NCBI GenBank assembly: GCA_029224185.1
Contig: CM055206.1
Span: 13,287,346 to 13,351,345, forward strand
Reading direction: 5' to 3'
DNA from: Karalla daura
Taxonomy: Eukaryota > Chordata > Actinopteri > Chaetodontiformes > Leiognathidae
Length of the DNA: 64,000 nt
Notes under the pieces: generated by a model
Told to the model about the DNA's origin: nothing
The model's input: the letters and a program-made list of their open reading frames with translations, nothing else
Database searches by the model: none
Shown here: one piece after another, positions 11,307 through 22,297 of the stretch
How positions within the stretch are numbered: position 1 is the first letter of the stretch
Layout: every line of letters starts with the position of its first letter
Translations under genes and position numbers: made by a program

Positions 11307-12514
11307 CGTGCGTGTGTGTGCGTGTTAATGACTAATCCTAAGATGGTCATTAAGGGTGACAGATGATAATAGGAGACAGTAAACAACCTGGGTCAGCATC
11401 AACAAGGTTACTGACAAACTCGCATACAGTACAGTGGCTTACAACAAAGCCCGAGACTGTGTGAGAGATCACTTACTCCTCACTATACAGTGGACTATTG
11501 AGGTGATTAACCATGTCATGGTGCTGTCCTAACGTATGGTAAGAAATGTTACACTCTATACAGAGGACTTACAGTGTGGAAGAATGCCCTCAGCATAATA
11601 TGGATCTCCCACAAAGAACAGATTTGAGTGTTTATTCTGGAAACCTCCTGGTATTACTGACGTAATATGTCATTGTGTCATTACTGAGCTACAGTAATGA
11701 CGAAACCTCTAGCTGAGGGTCGTCTGAGCATGTTTGCTCCTTTTACTGATCAGTTAAGTTCTGTATAGAGCTTCCTAAAGCCTTTATGGGGCCCTTAGCA
11801 CAATTAGTTTTACTTGTCACCTGCTATATTGAATCAATGTAGTTTTCTTAACTATATTTAGGGTGTTAAAAAGTGGCCATGGGCTGCTTACTTCGCTTAT
11901 ACCTCGTAATAATATCAAGAGCTCATGGAACGATAATAGCTCAATAACAAGCTCACAGTATGATTTATTACGATACTGAAACAATATCTTAACGATACTG
12001 CCAATAACTCAATATTTGTTACAAAATTAAAAAAACAAAAAACACAAAGTCTATGATGACTGACCAAGTCATCCACTTGTTATATCAAACAATGAGGAAT
12101 TTTGTGATAAAAACTGGACAGAATTAGCATCAACTGTGCTCCAAGACAAAATCAAGTCAATCACCCATGCCTTTTCACTGCAACTTTCAACTTGGTTTCA
12201 ACTTTGGTATTGATTTTGATGTGGAAAAATATAGTCATGTAGTATGAAATGTAGTATGTCCAGTGAAAATAAAACAGCCCGCTTACTGCAGCTGAACCTA
12301 ATAGAGAGGAGTGGCTGTTTATTTACACATCCTGAGCTTAAACCTCTGGTTCCATTTTTCGTTTGCACTCATTTCTTTCACATTCTATTTGTTTTTGTAA
12401 TGTACTCATGAGCGAATGCTTTTATTTTACCTCGTCGAACCTGTCGAAGGCAGCCCCCTCCTGCATGAACTCGGGCAGGTGCCTCTGCCAGTTGAACTCG
12501 TAGGACTTCGTCAT
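2531..12514 (-). CDS. plcb4: Phospholipase C beta 4, 5' part of gene (four coding exons)
   Basis: Gene-level entry; the coding parts are 12431-12514, 5569-5649, 4817-4876 and 2531-2674. Joined, they give residues 1-123 of a PLC-beta: an N-terminal tail (starts MTKSYEFNWQ) and most of the PH domain. The family hydrolyses PIP2 to IP3 and diacylglycerol at the plasma membrane under Gq/11. PLCB4 is known from retina, cerebellum and jaw patterning. I see close agreement with vertebrate PLCB4, including YEFNWQ, FDR, FEPNC, GQVLECSLINSIR, DPKIL and SGTDLVN, and the last of these separates it well from PLCB1. All four junctions are phase 0 with GT-AG borders. EF hands, X-Y catalytic barrel, C2 and C-terminal coiled coil are missing because the gene runs off the left edge, not because it is broken. 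The a/b teleost paralogue cannot be decided here. Confidence 0.93.
2675..4816 (-). other. plcb4: plcb4 intron between coding exons 3 and 4
   Basis: A 2.1-kb intron with a perfect 32-bp tandem duplication at 3105-3168. Otherwise unremarkable; the long minus-strand ORFs here lack any recognisable protein. Confidence 0.85.
3105..3168 (+). repeat. Perfect 2 x 32-bp tandem duplication
   Basis: Two identical 32-bp units, 3105-3136 and 3137-3168, each starting TTGTATTCACTCAACATAG. Identity suggests a recent slippage or an assembly artefact. Confidence 0.95.
4817..4876 (-). CDS. plcb4: plcb4 third coding exon (residues 56-75)
   Basis: Twenty codons reading EGQVLECSLINSIR then VGAVPK. The acceptor TTCCTGCAG precedes 4876 and the donor AAAG|GTGAGACC follows 4817. 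EGQVLECSLINSIR is identical to human PLCB4 as I recall it, which is the strongest single argument for the isoform. Phase 0 at both ends. Confidence 0.94.
4877..5568 (-). other. plcb4: plcb4 intron between coding exons 2 and 3
   Basis: A 692-bp intron. Near its start on the minus strand it has a (GGGA)-type purine tract (4893-4930 on plus). Nothing else recognisable. Confidence 0.85.
5569..5649 (-). CDS. plcb4: plcb4 second coding exon (residues 29-55)
   Basis: Twenty-seven codons, phase 0 at both ends. The acceptor is CTCCCCCTGCAG before 5649 and the donor is AAG|GTATAATC after 5569. The peptide starts DPYIFEPNCQ and ends ITWKNEGK; the FEPNC and DEYGFF elements are the first strands of the PLC-beta PH domain. 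A 6.8-kb intron separates it from the first coding exon and a 0.7-kb intron follows. Confidence 0.93.
5865..5945 (+). repeat. Imperfect ~24-bp tandem repeat
   Basis: Three diverged units of the type GTCAGTGTGTACACAGAGAC, including GTCAGTATGTACACAGACAC, grown from a CA-rich tract. Confidence 0.6.
6784..6836. repeat. Hairpin-forming inverted repeat in plcb4 intron
   Basis: GACTGGGTT at the left end pairs with AACCCAGTC at the right end (9 bp). An inner GCATC/GATGT stem and ATATAC/GTATAT pairs continue towards the loop. About 53 nt in all, with an asymmetric internal loop. Confidence 0.6.
8042..8068 (+). repeat. (AC)13 microsatellite
   Basis: Pure array, followed by degenerate CA sequence to about 8080. 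Confidence 0.95.
8180..8224 (+). repeat. (GT)22 microsatellite
   Basis: Pure array 110 bp after the complementary (AC)13 array, so the two could pair. Confidence 0.97.
9296..9365 (+). repeat. Compound (GT)n microsatellite
   Basis: Two GT blocks split by a GCATGCGGGTGCACGAAC segment. Confidence 0.95.
9926..10135 (+). mobile_element. SINE-like interspersed repeat copy
   Basis: Hallmark order: GTGTGGAGTTTGTATGT, TGGGTTTTCTCTAGATATTC, CTCTAAATTGCCCCTAGGTG, then CCTGGTGACCTGTCC, with an internal (GT)n. This arrangement is very common in teleost genomes as a tRNA-headed repeat with a LINE-like tail. The exact family name is not assigned here. Lies in a plcb4 intron. Confidence 0.7.
11262..11303 (+). 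repeat. (GT)21 microsatellite
   Basis: Pure array followed by degenerate GT/GC to 11325. Confidence 0.96.
12431..12514 (-). CDS. plcb4: plcb4 first coding exon (residues 1-28)
   Basis: The exon runs 12431-12528: 14 bases of 5' UTR, then ATG at 12514-12512. The acceptor is a pyrimidine-rich stretch ending CAG just above 12528, so at least one non-coding exon must lie upstream (higher coordinates). The donor is GAG|GTAAAATA after 12431. The peptide begins MTKSYEFNWQ and ends AAFDRFDE, matching the PLCB4 start (M-x-K-x-YEFNWQ). This ATG is chosen because it is the first in the exon and gives the expected protein start. The exon is 28 codons and ends in phase 0. Confidence 0.93.
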
Positions 12515-13544
12515 GGCTGCTCACAAACCTGAGGCGAAGGGAAAAGAAAAAGGAGCCCATTAGGAATAAGAACAAAATCTGTAAAAACCAAGGTGTAAAA
12601 AGCTTGGGCAGCTTTCGAGTACAGCCACATAAACACAGGTTAATATCTGTCTACTGGGTAATATCTGTCTATTGGCCTATCCTCTCTGGTTTAGTAAAAA
12701 TAAGCAACAAATTGTGAAACAATTCATCAATAAGCAATTAGAGTGGCACAAACAGTTTAAAGCTTCATGGTCACGAGTAAAAAGAGGATATATATGCAGA
12801 TAGAATGCAATTTTATCTGGACATACATCCAGACACATGCATACGGTACAGAACTACAGATGCATACAGATGCTATACGGTACATTCAGAAGAAAATATG
12901 AGTAAACACAAGGTCACAGTGTTATTCAAGCTGTATGAGGACTCCCAATGAGCTCCTCTGGATGAATGTTTAAGTGACAACAATGGTCAGGAGGAGACAG
13001 AACATGTACTCTGCCCAATATGGAGGGCATTTACAAAAGACTGGTTAACGAGGCAGCTAACATTAAACTACCACCATCTAGACGTTGTTGCTAGGACGTC
13101 ACTCATGTGACACAACTGCACGTGGAGCATCACACAAGACATCCAGCTGAGAGAGGAGAGGAGGGGTGGGGGGGCTGTAATACTGTCGATGACACCACCC
13201 AAATATAGGCTCTCCTTACGTCAGCCGCAAATGTGTCAGGCAAAACTGAGAGTGAGAGGTGCACTCGAGAACGTGACACGCTATGTATAGTCGAGGAGCT
13301 CAGCCGCTATTGAGTCATCACGGAGGTACTCTGAGGTGTGATTCGATCCCGTCGCCTCTAATGATAATGACTGCAGACGCTACGCACGCCGTGCCATTTC
13401 TCCTCATTTTAGTTCAGTTCAGTTTTCATTTTACATCCCAAAAAAAGTGCCACTTCCAAATCCACACGATTTCCTTTCAGGGACAGAGAGAGGGAAACTG
13501 GATGTTGACGGGGTGAAATGACACAGGTTGGGTAGATAAGACGT

Positions 13545-13596
13545 GTAGAGAGAGGGAGAGAGGAAGAGAGAGAGAGGGAGAGAGAGAGAGAGAGAA
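13545..13596 (+). repeat. GA-rich low-complexity tract
   Basis: Interrupted (GA)n with AGGG interruptions, upstream of plcb4. Confidence 0.85.
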
Positions 13597-14072
13597 ATGG
13601 TCAGAGAGGGGAGAGATAAAGGCACGGGGAAAGTAAACAGGTAAAAAAAAACAAGATCAAAGAGAGGCGAGAGGAACTAAAGAAGCGGCGAAAGGCACAA
13701 AGCGGCGGGAGGCCAGGGGAGAGTGACGGGGTAGAGATAAAGCAGAGCAGCGGTGGGCGAGGAGAGACGGCCAGGGAGACAGCTGTGTGTGACACACGCT
13801 GCCATGAGAGGCTGTGTGTGTGTGTGTGGGGGGGGGGGGACATCAACATCAACATCAACAGAAAACTACAAGCTTGAATGGGCCGCGGGCCAGCCCCTCC
13901 CAAGAATGACAAATACAGATGAGGGGGAAAAAAAGAGAAAAAAACAGGTTGTGTAAGTGCAAAGCTGCTAATAAGAGCTAATCTCACCCCCCACTGGTGC
14001 CAGTTCATTAAAGTATACAATCGCTCTTGATACTGAGGGCGGACCCATCAGAAAATGAGAGCGTGAGGCTCT

Positions 14073-14112
14073 GCCCCCCCCCCCCCCCCACCACCACCAC
14101 CACCACCATCAC
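14073..14112 (+). repeat. Poly-C tract followed by (CCA)n
   Basis: About 17 C residues then CACCACCACC. The poly-C length is likely unreliable in any assembly. Confidence 0.9.
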
Positions 14113-17100
14113 CCCCACCGAACCCAGGCGTCCACCATCTGTGCAGCCCTACCAGGGGACTATAACACAGACACACACACATCCTGTCAGGGGACTGAAA
14201 ACACAGATGCACACTTCCTGTGGAGATTAGGAGCCGAGGCCAGGCAGGGTGCCAGTAACACACAGCCCACAGAGCGAGGGCGGGTGTGAATAGGCTGCAC
14301 CCCCCACCACCCCCCGATGTCTGGATTATTTAACTCTATCTGACAGAGAAGTTTGTGTACTCGCCCCCCACACCCCACCCCACCCCACCCCGAATCGGAT
14401 TCAACAAGATTCACATAGGACGGATCGCACATCTAATTTGGACTAATTGGATTGTGCTATCCTGTCTGACGTTAGCCTAGATCTCGCCCCTCTCAACAGT
14501 ATGCATTAGATAACGCTTTTCCTCAGTGGGGGCCGGAGCTGTCCAATAGCAGCGCCGCACACAGAGGTTCTCTAAGGCCACGGCAGCGCCCACATCGCCA
14601 CCCCACCCCCCCACCACCACCCCTCCCCACCCTGAGCTCCTGGACGTGTGAGCGGGCACGTGAGGAGCCGAGGGAAGCTGGAGGAAACCGGCGAGGTCCG
14701 AGCCCCCTGTCCAACCCCTGACAATGAGATAATTACGATAGATAGGAGCCCCGGGAGGCGCACTGTTCCCAGCCTCCTCATCTAAAATGGCAGCTAGGGT
14801 AACACCCAGCGGTCCCACACCTCATAAACTAAAATTAGGCTACAGCGACACTGTCAGCCAGTGGTGGAAGGGTTGACTGGGGACACACTCGAATGGACAC
14901 AAGAGAGACACTGAGGATCTGACAAGGCTGGCACAATAACCAAAAGCTCTCCTTTCTTTAATACCTGCTGCGGATTAGGCAGCCAAGGTGTCAAACATAA
15001 AAAAAAAACAAAAAAAAAAACCCAAGAGAGAAAATGATCCTATTTAATAAGCCCTGTTGCCTTGGTCTCAGTCCAGTGTAGCTCTCATACTCATATTTTT
15101 TATAGTTCTGTCTAGTTTGGACGGATGGAGGATGCACAGTAGGCAGGCATCTGTGACGATGGACATGGACGGTGAGGAAGGTAGTTCACGTATCAAAAAA
15201 ACTGTGGATGATTTTGCAGCTGAAATAAAATGCCAAACCAAAACTGTGGAGCTGCAACAAGTGGTCAGTTTCTCAACTAATAACTGACACATCAAACCTT
15301 TTACAGCTGATGAGAAGCGAGAAGGTACGGGACGCTGTTCAAACCCCGGTCAGACTGAGGACATTTCTAGTCCTTTTCCAGACATTTTTCCAGTCCAAAA
15401 ACACGTTTGTTTAACCCATCCGAGCCAACATTACGACGGAGCTATGAGGTTACTCAGCTATGTGGAATGAAGAGCTCCACAGGTTTCTAAAGGCACCGCA
15501 ACACCACAATGTCTCAAAGTGATGTAGAGGTTCACCACAGGTTCACTGGAGTTTCACTTTCAAACGGACCTAAACTATGATTTATGGGTTACTGGACGCA
15601 GCACAAATATTATCTATGCAATAAAAGCTGTGACATTAACATGTAATCATAAATCAAGAGCATATTACGTTTATTGCCGTTTTTTCTCGGCTGTGGCTTC
15701 TGTTGTCATCATGTGTACGTACAGTCTGTACAACAGTGTAAAAGCTGGAACAGAGCGACCTTATGTCTAACAAAATGTATTAAAAGAATTTCAATTCTGG
15801 TTTCGCACAACTTCCAGAGCAGTTTCCCCCTTTTGCAACCTTTGTTTCTTTACCCAGCGCCAGACCTCATAGGGAACATCTGCTCAGACTTAGAGCACAA
15901 GATAAATGTCACATATACGATGGCATTCATCACAAAACTTGACAACTACAGCAGGTGCTACTGGTTTCTCCATTTATGGCCTCACCTTATAGAATTGCCT
16001 GGTTATAGCCTCAATTTGAGAGAAAGGCTGGGTCGGGAATGATTTGCTGACTGTCTTTCTTGATCTTTTACCTTTTGTATAAAATGGCATGTCTACAGCG
16101 TACCCTTAAATTATGACTCTACATAACAGGGTGAAACCTAAGGCAGTTAAAGTAAATAAAAAGGAGAGAGTCAAACAGTCGCTTCTCTCTACATTGTCTT
16201 TGTGTGCTCTACTATACATATGCTGCTCCTCTGTTGTATGCAAATTTCAAGTACATTAGAATTTTCCCATTTCAATGTGGGCGTGAAAAAAGTAGCTGAA
16301 GTGCTTTAGAAAGTGCTGCGGGTGAGATAGATGCGCTCTGTCATGAATTATTCCTGCCTAAAAACGCTGACTCATGAAACAGAACTAAACCTATATTAAC
16401 TGCTCCTTTTTACATCCTCAAAATCTGTCTTTTCTGTCCGTGGCAACAATGACAGCAGAACACATTGTTTAATTGCAGCTTTTACCTGTAAACTGTATTC
16501 CAGGAAACAATAAGAGGAAGTGAAAGATTACGGTTTCCCGGTTCTCAGGTTTCAGTTCTGTAACTCAAACAAAAGGTTTTATAGATTTCTGGTTAACTGC
16601 ACCTACCTGCCATCATCTTCAATAGCTACCAGATTGTTATCCTGCCGCACTATAAGGAGTGCAGAGTGTATTAGGAGCACTGCGGGCGTACCTGTTTATC
16701 CGTGCAGTGGTTTGGGAATGACAAACCTGGACTTCCGGGGGTTGGAAATTACAGCGCCATGACAGATCAGACCTGACTGCTCTGTCAAAACAAGCTCTGG
16801 TTCGTCTGAATCACGACTGAACTGCAGACCTGAGCCCTGACGTGCGGATCTGTGGAGGAGCCCAAATCCCGGTTAAACGAGTAAGAGAAGGTGAAGAAAC
16901 TATGATCGCTTTTTTACTGAAAAATCACATCAAAATGACTCGGCCTTGTCACATTTTTATGTGGACCCAGCCATTACTTCACCATTACTTCAACTGGTTT
17001 CTCCGTTTCTATGAACTTTGAAAGTAGTTTTAGCTATGTTTAAAGAGTGAGTAAGACTTTCAAATGCTGCTTAAGACCTGGCCCAAGTCAAACACACTCT

Positions 17101-17879
17101 AATACTAATGTCCGGCAGGATATTAGCATGCTATTTATTCCCCCACCACCATCAGGTTTTGTAAAACCATTGAAATTGCGTATGTACATAAAGCATAATC
17201 ACATTACTGTCTCCAGGCTGCATCCGGGTTTCGGATCTGAAGGCCACACGGTCTCAAGTGTCATCACATCCTGCTCTGTGTTTGTCTAGGTTATTTACCT
17301 TGTCTCGCAGCTTCAAGTGTGCAAAGTGGAGGCATGTGACACGGCACTCCCGTCCTTCCGCAAACAGAGGCCTCCAAAACTAGCGGCCAATCACAATGAA
17401 GTGCAAGAACACTGCTAAACACAATTTGCCTTCTCATTACAAACTTACTGGCAGGACAGAGAAAGACGGTGAACGTTTCCTGTGTGGACATCTACGCCGC
17501 TTCTTAATATGCCTCCTCTTCAACAATATATTAATCTTCCTCTCTCACTATTAAGGTCAGAGAAGCCCTTGAGGCTGAAGCCATCTTAGGACACACGCAC
17601 ACATCTACTCACCTACATCCACTCGCTGCGACCCAAAACAAATCCGCCGCCACCGAGAGCAATTCTCTCCATGCATGTCTGAATTGTCAAAGAGCCAAAA
17701 ACGTCAACCTCAGTTTTGTTTGTTTAGCGGCTCTGACGATTACCTTCACCGATGGTCAACACAAAACTCTATAAATAAATAAATAAATAAATACATAAAT
17801 CAATAAAAAATCCAGACTGGTTTGATACCTCAGAAGATCACACTCGGCTAGTGGCAGATTCTGCTGATCCCTTCCAGTG

Positions 17880-18085
17880 TACACACAGTGGATGAGTGGT
17901 TAGGTCTCTGTTTAGTCCCAGTCGCATTTTCCAAAAGCATGTATGTGTTAGTCGATTGGAGTCTCTAAACTGCCCCTGGGCATGAGTGAGTGTGTGTGTG
18001 TGTGTGTCCTGGGTGTATTCCTCTGCAATGAAGATAGTCCTCCTACAGCAAAACAAATAAGATAATGGTTGGATAGACTTCCAAT
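17880..18085 (+). mobile_element. SINE-like repeat copy (left duplicate)
   Basis: Carries GGATGAGTGGTTAGGTCTC (tRNA-like A-box region), GTCGATTGGAGTCTCTAAAC, TGCCCCTGGGCATGAGTGAG, (GT)n and TCCTGGGTG. Same family as 9926-10135, degraded. Confidence 0.6.
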
Positions 18086-18868
18086 GTATTACCTCTCTCC
18101 GCCAGTCTCCAAACCAGGCTGCGTACCTCGAGCGCACCGAGCCACACAGTCACTAAAAAGCAGGCTGCGAAGGTTGGAGGTAAATTCCCAGCGGGGCCAC
18201 TTATTCCAACAACGTGTCTGTGGCATGTGATGCGGCTCTGACAAACCGCACGACATGCACACAAACAAGTGCCACGACAACTTTGTTGGCGAGAGCTCAT
18301 CAGAGTCAACAGTCGAAGGTGTAGGTGACGCTCACTCTCACGTCTGATGGAGAATCTCCAGCCCCGTCACAGGCATAGTAACGTAACCGAGCAGACGGCT
18401 CGCCACTTTAAAAACGTCCCACTTTGGTGCTTGCGGGAGAATCAGCGTCGTTACTGAAATATCACTTGCTTCATGACTCATTGCTAAAACAATTAGGTCC
18501 TGCTAGGCAGCATCATGGCGCAATTAAAAGCACATCTAAGGGATAACAGATCAAGCAGCGCTTTGGCAGAGGGCATGAAAAGTAGCTATGACGTATGCGG
18601 TCCCACCCTGGTGGGAGAGAGGAGGATAAAATGGATAAAAAGTGTGGAGCAAACTGATGATAATCCCAAGTGATACCAACGCTCTGCGTGTCCAGTTCGT
18701 CACTCTTAGGGGAGACCTGACTTGTCTTCAAACACCGATGTCTGCTGAGTAAGGAGTCGAGCAGCTGTCCGTGCGAGTCTGTCTCATCGCACCTGCACAC
18801 ATTAGCACCGACGCTCATTGAAACGTCTGAAACATAACAACATGTCACATCGCTAACCGCGCTCTCAC

Positions 18869-18928
18869 CTGCGCCTGCCGAGAGACACAGAGCCCCCAGA
18901 GTGTGCACGCGCCTGCAGGGCTCGCACG
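18869..18928 (-). other. Candidate non-coding exon (left duplicate)
   Basis: A 60-bp CpG-rich segment bounded on the minus strand by CACCCCCTGCTCAG and CGCAG|GTGAGAGC, both good splice sites. It contains no ATG. It could be a plcb4 5' UTR exon. The identical segment occurs at 28749-28808 in the second copy. Confidence 0.25.
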
Positions 18929-21900
18929 CTGAGCAGGGGGTGGGTTACAGTGAGATCACAGGGGCTGAAATGGGGAGGGAGCCAGAGGCCAGAGGGGAGC
19001 CGACTCCTGCTGTGGGTTACAGCGAGAGACAAGGTCCGCTGCGACACCTCAGTGCTGATATGTGTGTATTAGAGAGAGAGAGAGGGGGAGAGAGAGGGAA
19101 AAGAAAAAAATGGTTTCCCTGCTCAAGTGACTAGTTGTATTTGCACAGAGAGTTATATTCTAATCTGAACCTGAATATGATGATATTCTGAATTCTAACC
19201 CAATCATGCTTAAAATAAGTATTAAGTGGGATAAGGCAAGTGGATTATTTTCATCTTAACCGCATTATGCAGACATGTTTACACCAATCTGCGAGTACAC
19301 ATGTCCTGGATCATGTCCAAAACAAGATGGTGACATACAGTAGTTGGAATAGGGACGACTGATTCAGGATCGAAAATACTTGTGAATGTGTGTGAATGGT
19401 TTAAGATACTGGTTAAGCAGGTGGGCCGTCTCGGACAGCAGTGTTTGAATGAGGCTTGAATGAGTGAATGTGACAGTTTACTGGTTATGAAAACTAGAAG
19501 TACCAGTCCATTCACCACTTACTATAAATGTGGAGGGATGTGAAAATAAAGACCCCGGATGGCCACCAGCATCAGAGTGGGAATATTTCCGAACAGGTAA
19601 CAAGTCTGAATCTACTATAAGATTCTACAGAGCAGCTGATATGTGGCCATGGTCGATCTTCTTTCAGTAAGGAAAGCCATGTGGCAACAATCTTGCTATT
19701 CTCTCAAGCATGTATACAAGGCATATGAATGGGTTATTCTATAAGTGCCATAATTCAATTACTGTCATATTTAGACTGAAGTCATTATTTGGATTATCGC
19801 TGTCCATGGCCACTGATTCAAGACTGAAGACAGACTCAAACATTGTCTTTTTTCTTCTCTTTTTTAATTGCATTAACTGTTGCCCGAATCTGATTAAACT
19901 CTGCCCTCTCGGATGGAATCCAGTTAGCATAAGGGTCATGTTTGCCGACACTTTACTGCACATGTCAGTCACCACTCGAGATGCAATACACAGGCCGATA
20001 ACATGAAATATGCTGTTGTTTACACTGGGCGAAAGTAGTCCTCAATTAAATGGAAGCGCTTACTGGACCAAGGAGCAGTGTTTTTGTAGCACCATGAGGG
20101 ACCTCTGCTCTCTGAGCAAACAGCGCATATGGTAGTGAAATCAATTTTACAAGTGGCTGCCTTTGTTTTTGCATTTCATTTAGTCACTTAACAGCAGAGG
20201 AGATGGTGATCGCGTAGTAAAAGTGTAAGTGCAAAGAGATTGTGGGAGCTCTCTCTCTTTCTGGATTTTTCTTTTTTTTTTGCATACTTCTCCATCTGAA
20301 CGTGCCTGCCAACATGTGGGCTGAGCGTTGCTATTCAGAACCTGGCATGCTGGGAACTTTTTTTTGTTTTTTGAGCAGTCTGACTGAGTCGACGGATGGA
20401 ACGGTGAATGGAGGAGCCAGTGGAAAAGCTGAATGGCGAGACCAACCACTAATCACTACTGAAATTCCCCTTTCGCTCATTTCAATTGATCCACATTTGG
20501 GCTGCGCTTCGCTTTGCTCACCGACTGTTGAGTGTCAGCTGAGGTTTCTCTGGCCCCTGCAGCTGTGTGTGACTTTGTGTGTCTATCCTTGCATATGTCT
20601 ATGTTTGTCCATGTTTGTCTATGCGGCTCCATGTTTATCCATGTCCACGCCTGTTTGAGCCCATGGGCTTGTCAGCCGCATGTGTTTGAATGTATGTGTT
20701 TCTTTGGTGCACTTGGCTCTTTCTGCCTGCAGAGATGTCACATGTCATTATGACATATGTCCTTGTTGGTCCACAGGTTAAAGAACTATGTCTTTTCATA
20801 AGTGGTGGGAAGATTGCAAACACCTGACTGGAGACAGGTTGTCACCTGGATCCAGTTCAGTTAATGAACAAAACAAAACTCTGCCTGGTCCATCAGGCCT
20901 TAGGAGTAACATTCACTGATGCCATAACTGTGTTCCTTGTGCTCTAATCTCTTCCCTGGCGAACTGAAAATACATGGAATGGAGGTGATCAATAAGCCAC
21001 GGTTTGAGAAAAACTTTCAGCAGATTGCAGCTCTTGCTCTCCAATCATTTTCCCATCCCATCCTTTGTGACCTTGGTGAAAGCAAAGTCTGCCACGTCAT
21101 TACTGGCGGCACCTCTTGTTCTCATAGTAATGTAGCCTCAGAGGGGCCAAGTTGCTTTTGTCCGATGGCTCATCGTAAGAGCCAGGATCCGTTGCGACCC
21201 CCGCTCATGTTTCTGCGGAGACACCCTTGAGCGAGGTGCACAACGCACAGAGGTGAACAGCTGCACCAGTGGAGCAGGTAATTGGCTAACAGTACACAGT
21301 GTCAGCACCCGGGTGCTAATGTGTCAAACTGAGAGAAACGCTATTCCTCGTGTGGTAAAGCACGTACAGTCCACGGCCTTACACAATGGATTACAGGCTC
21401 GCATTGCATTTTGAAACTTTCATACTCGACTTGTGTGTCAAAGTGTGACGCTCATGATGCAGAGCAATTGGAGAGCTGCCTGGAACTGCCAGGTCATAGA
21501 AATGAGAAAAAAAAAAAAAAAGAAATGCAATATCACTTGGCTGATGTATGCTTTTCTTGGGTTGCATGCACAAAAAATCCGTAATCACCATTTGTTTCTG
21601 GTGGACGAGGAAGTATTATTTCTGTTGAAAGGAGGAATGTCTTTTTCCGAGCCAAATGACCCTCTTCTACCCTCTTCTTTTGCCTTTTATAGTTGAGGAT
21701 CACCCAGCTCACTCGCGCTCCTCGGTCGCGGGTTACATAATTGACTTGGGCCCTGGATGGAAACTGGCTTTCAGTCACACACACACACACACACACTCGC
21801 TGTAGCACACACACACATGCAAATACAGCAACAGGAGCAGCCCCCACGCTGTCAAAGACGACGCCTGTGTCAGGTCAGATTCCGGAGCTCGTCCCTGCTG

Positions 21901-22105
21901 AACAGCAGATGTCGATGTAAATTAGTTCCTAAAACACACAGCCATACCGGGGCACACACAGCCGCAAAGTGAAAAAGTTCTATATATAGTCATCCTCGGC
22001 TACTCTGTGCCAAATTGAGTTACACAAAGAATTTAACACATGGCCTAATGGATGGAGCATCCACCTAATAAATTATGGCCTCAAGCCTTTGCCGACTTGT
22101 GGATA

Positions 22106-22108
<3 letters not shown>

Positions 22109-22170
<62 letters not shown>
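22109..22170 (+). repeat. (GT)31 microsatellite (left duplicate)
   Basis: Pure array of 62 bp. Its counterpart at 31953-31974 has only 11 units, a clear allele-like length difference. Confidence 0.97.
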
Positions 22171-22173
<3 letters not shown>

Positions 22174-22253
22174 TGTGGGAGTCTGCTGACCCGAGGGCCA
22201 AAGACTACCCTCGCTGAGGGAAAACACAGAGGAACAAGGGCAAGCTAGGGAAG

Positions 22254-22256
<3 letters not shown>

Positions 22257-22293
<37 letters not shown>
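22257..22293 (+). repeat. (GA)n microsatellite (left duplicate)
   Basis: Pure GA array. The right copy at about 32060-32098 has a slightly different length and a shorter following CA run. Confidence 0.95.

Positions 22294-22297
<4 letters not shown>

Larger units (their letters stand above)
5650..12430 (-). other. plcb4: plcb4 intron between coding exons 1 and 2
   Basis: A 6.8-kb intron. It holds (CA)n/(TG)n arrays near 6965-7016, 8042-8068, 8180-8224, 9296-9365, 10047-10070, 11050-11085 and 11262-11303, a SINE-like copy at 9926-10135, a hairpin at 6784-6836 and an A-rich tract near 7674-7705. No further coding similarity is seen. Confidence 0.85.
12529..14856. other. plcb4: plcb4 5' intron, no gene seen
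   Basis: Upstream of the ATG exon, therefore inside the plcb4 transcript if upstream non-coding exons are used. Low-complexity GA, poly-C and (CCCCA)n stretches near 14366-14392. No coding similarity. Confidence 0.7.

Noticed and set aside
15057..15287. ORFs repeated identically at 15057 and 24904 suggesting a duplicated small gene
   Set aside because: Identity comes from the duplicated block; the peptide (MPWSQSSVALILIFF...) has no recognisable domain and the region shows no exon structure.
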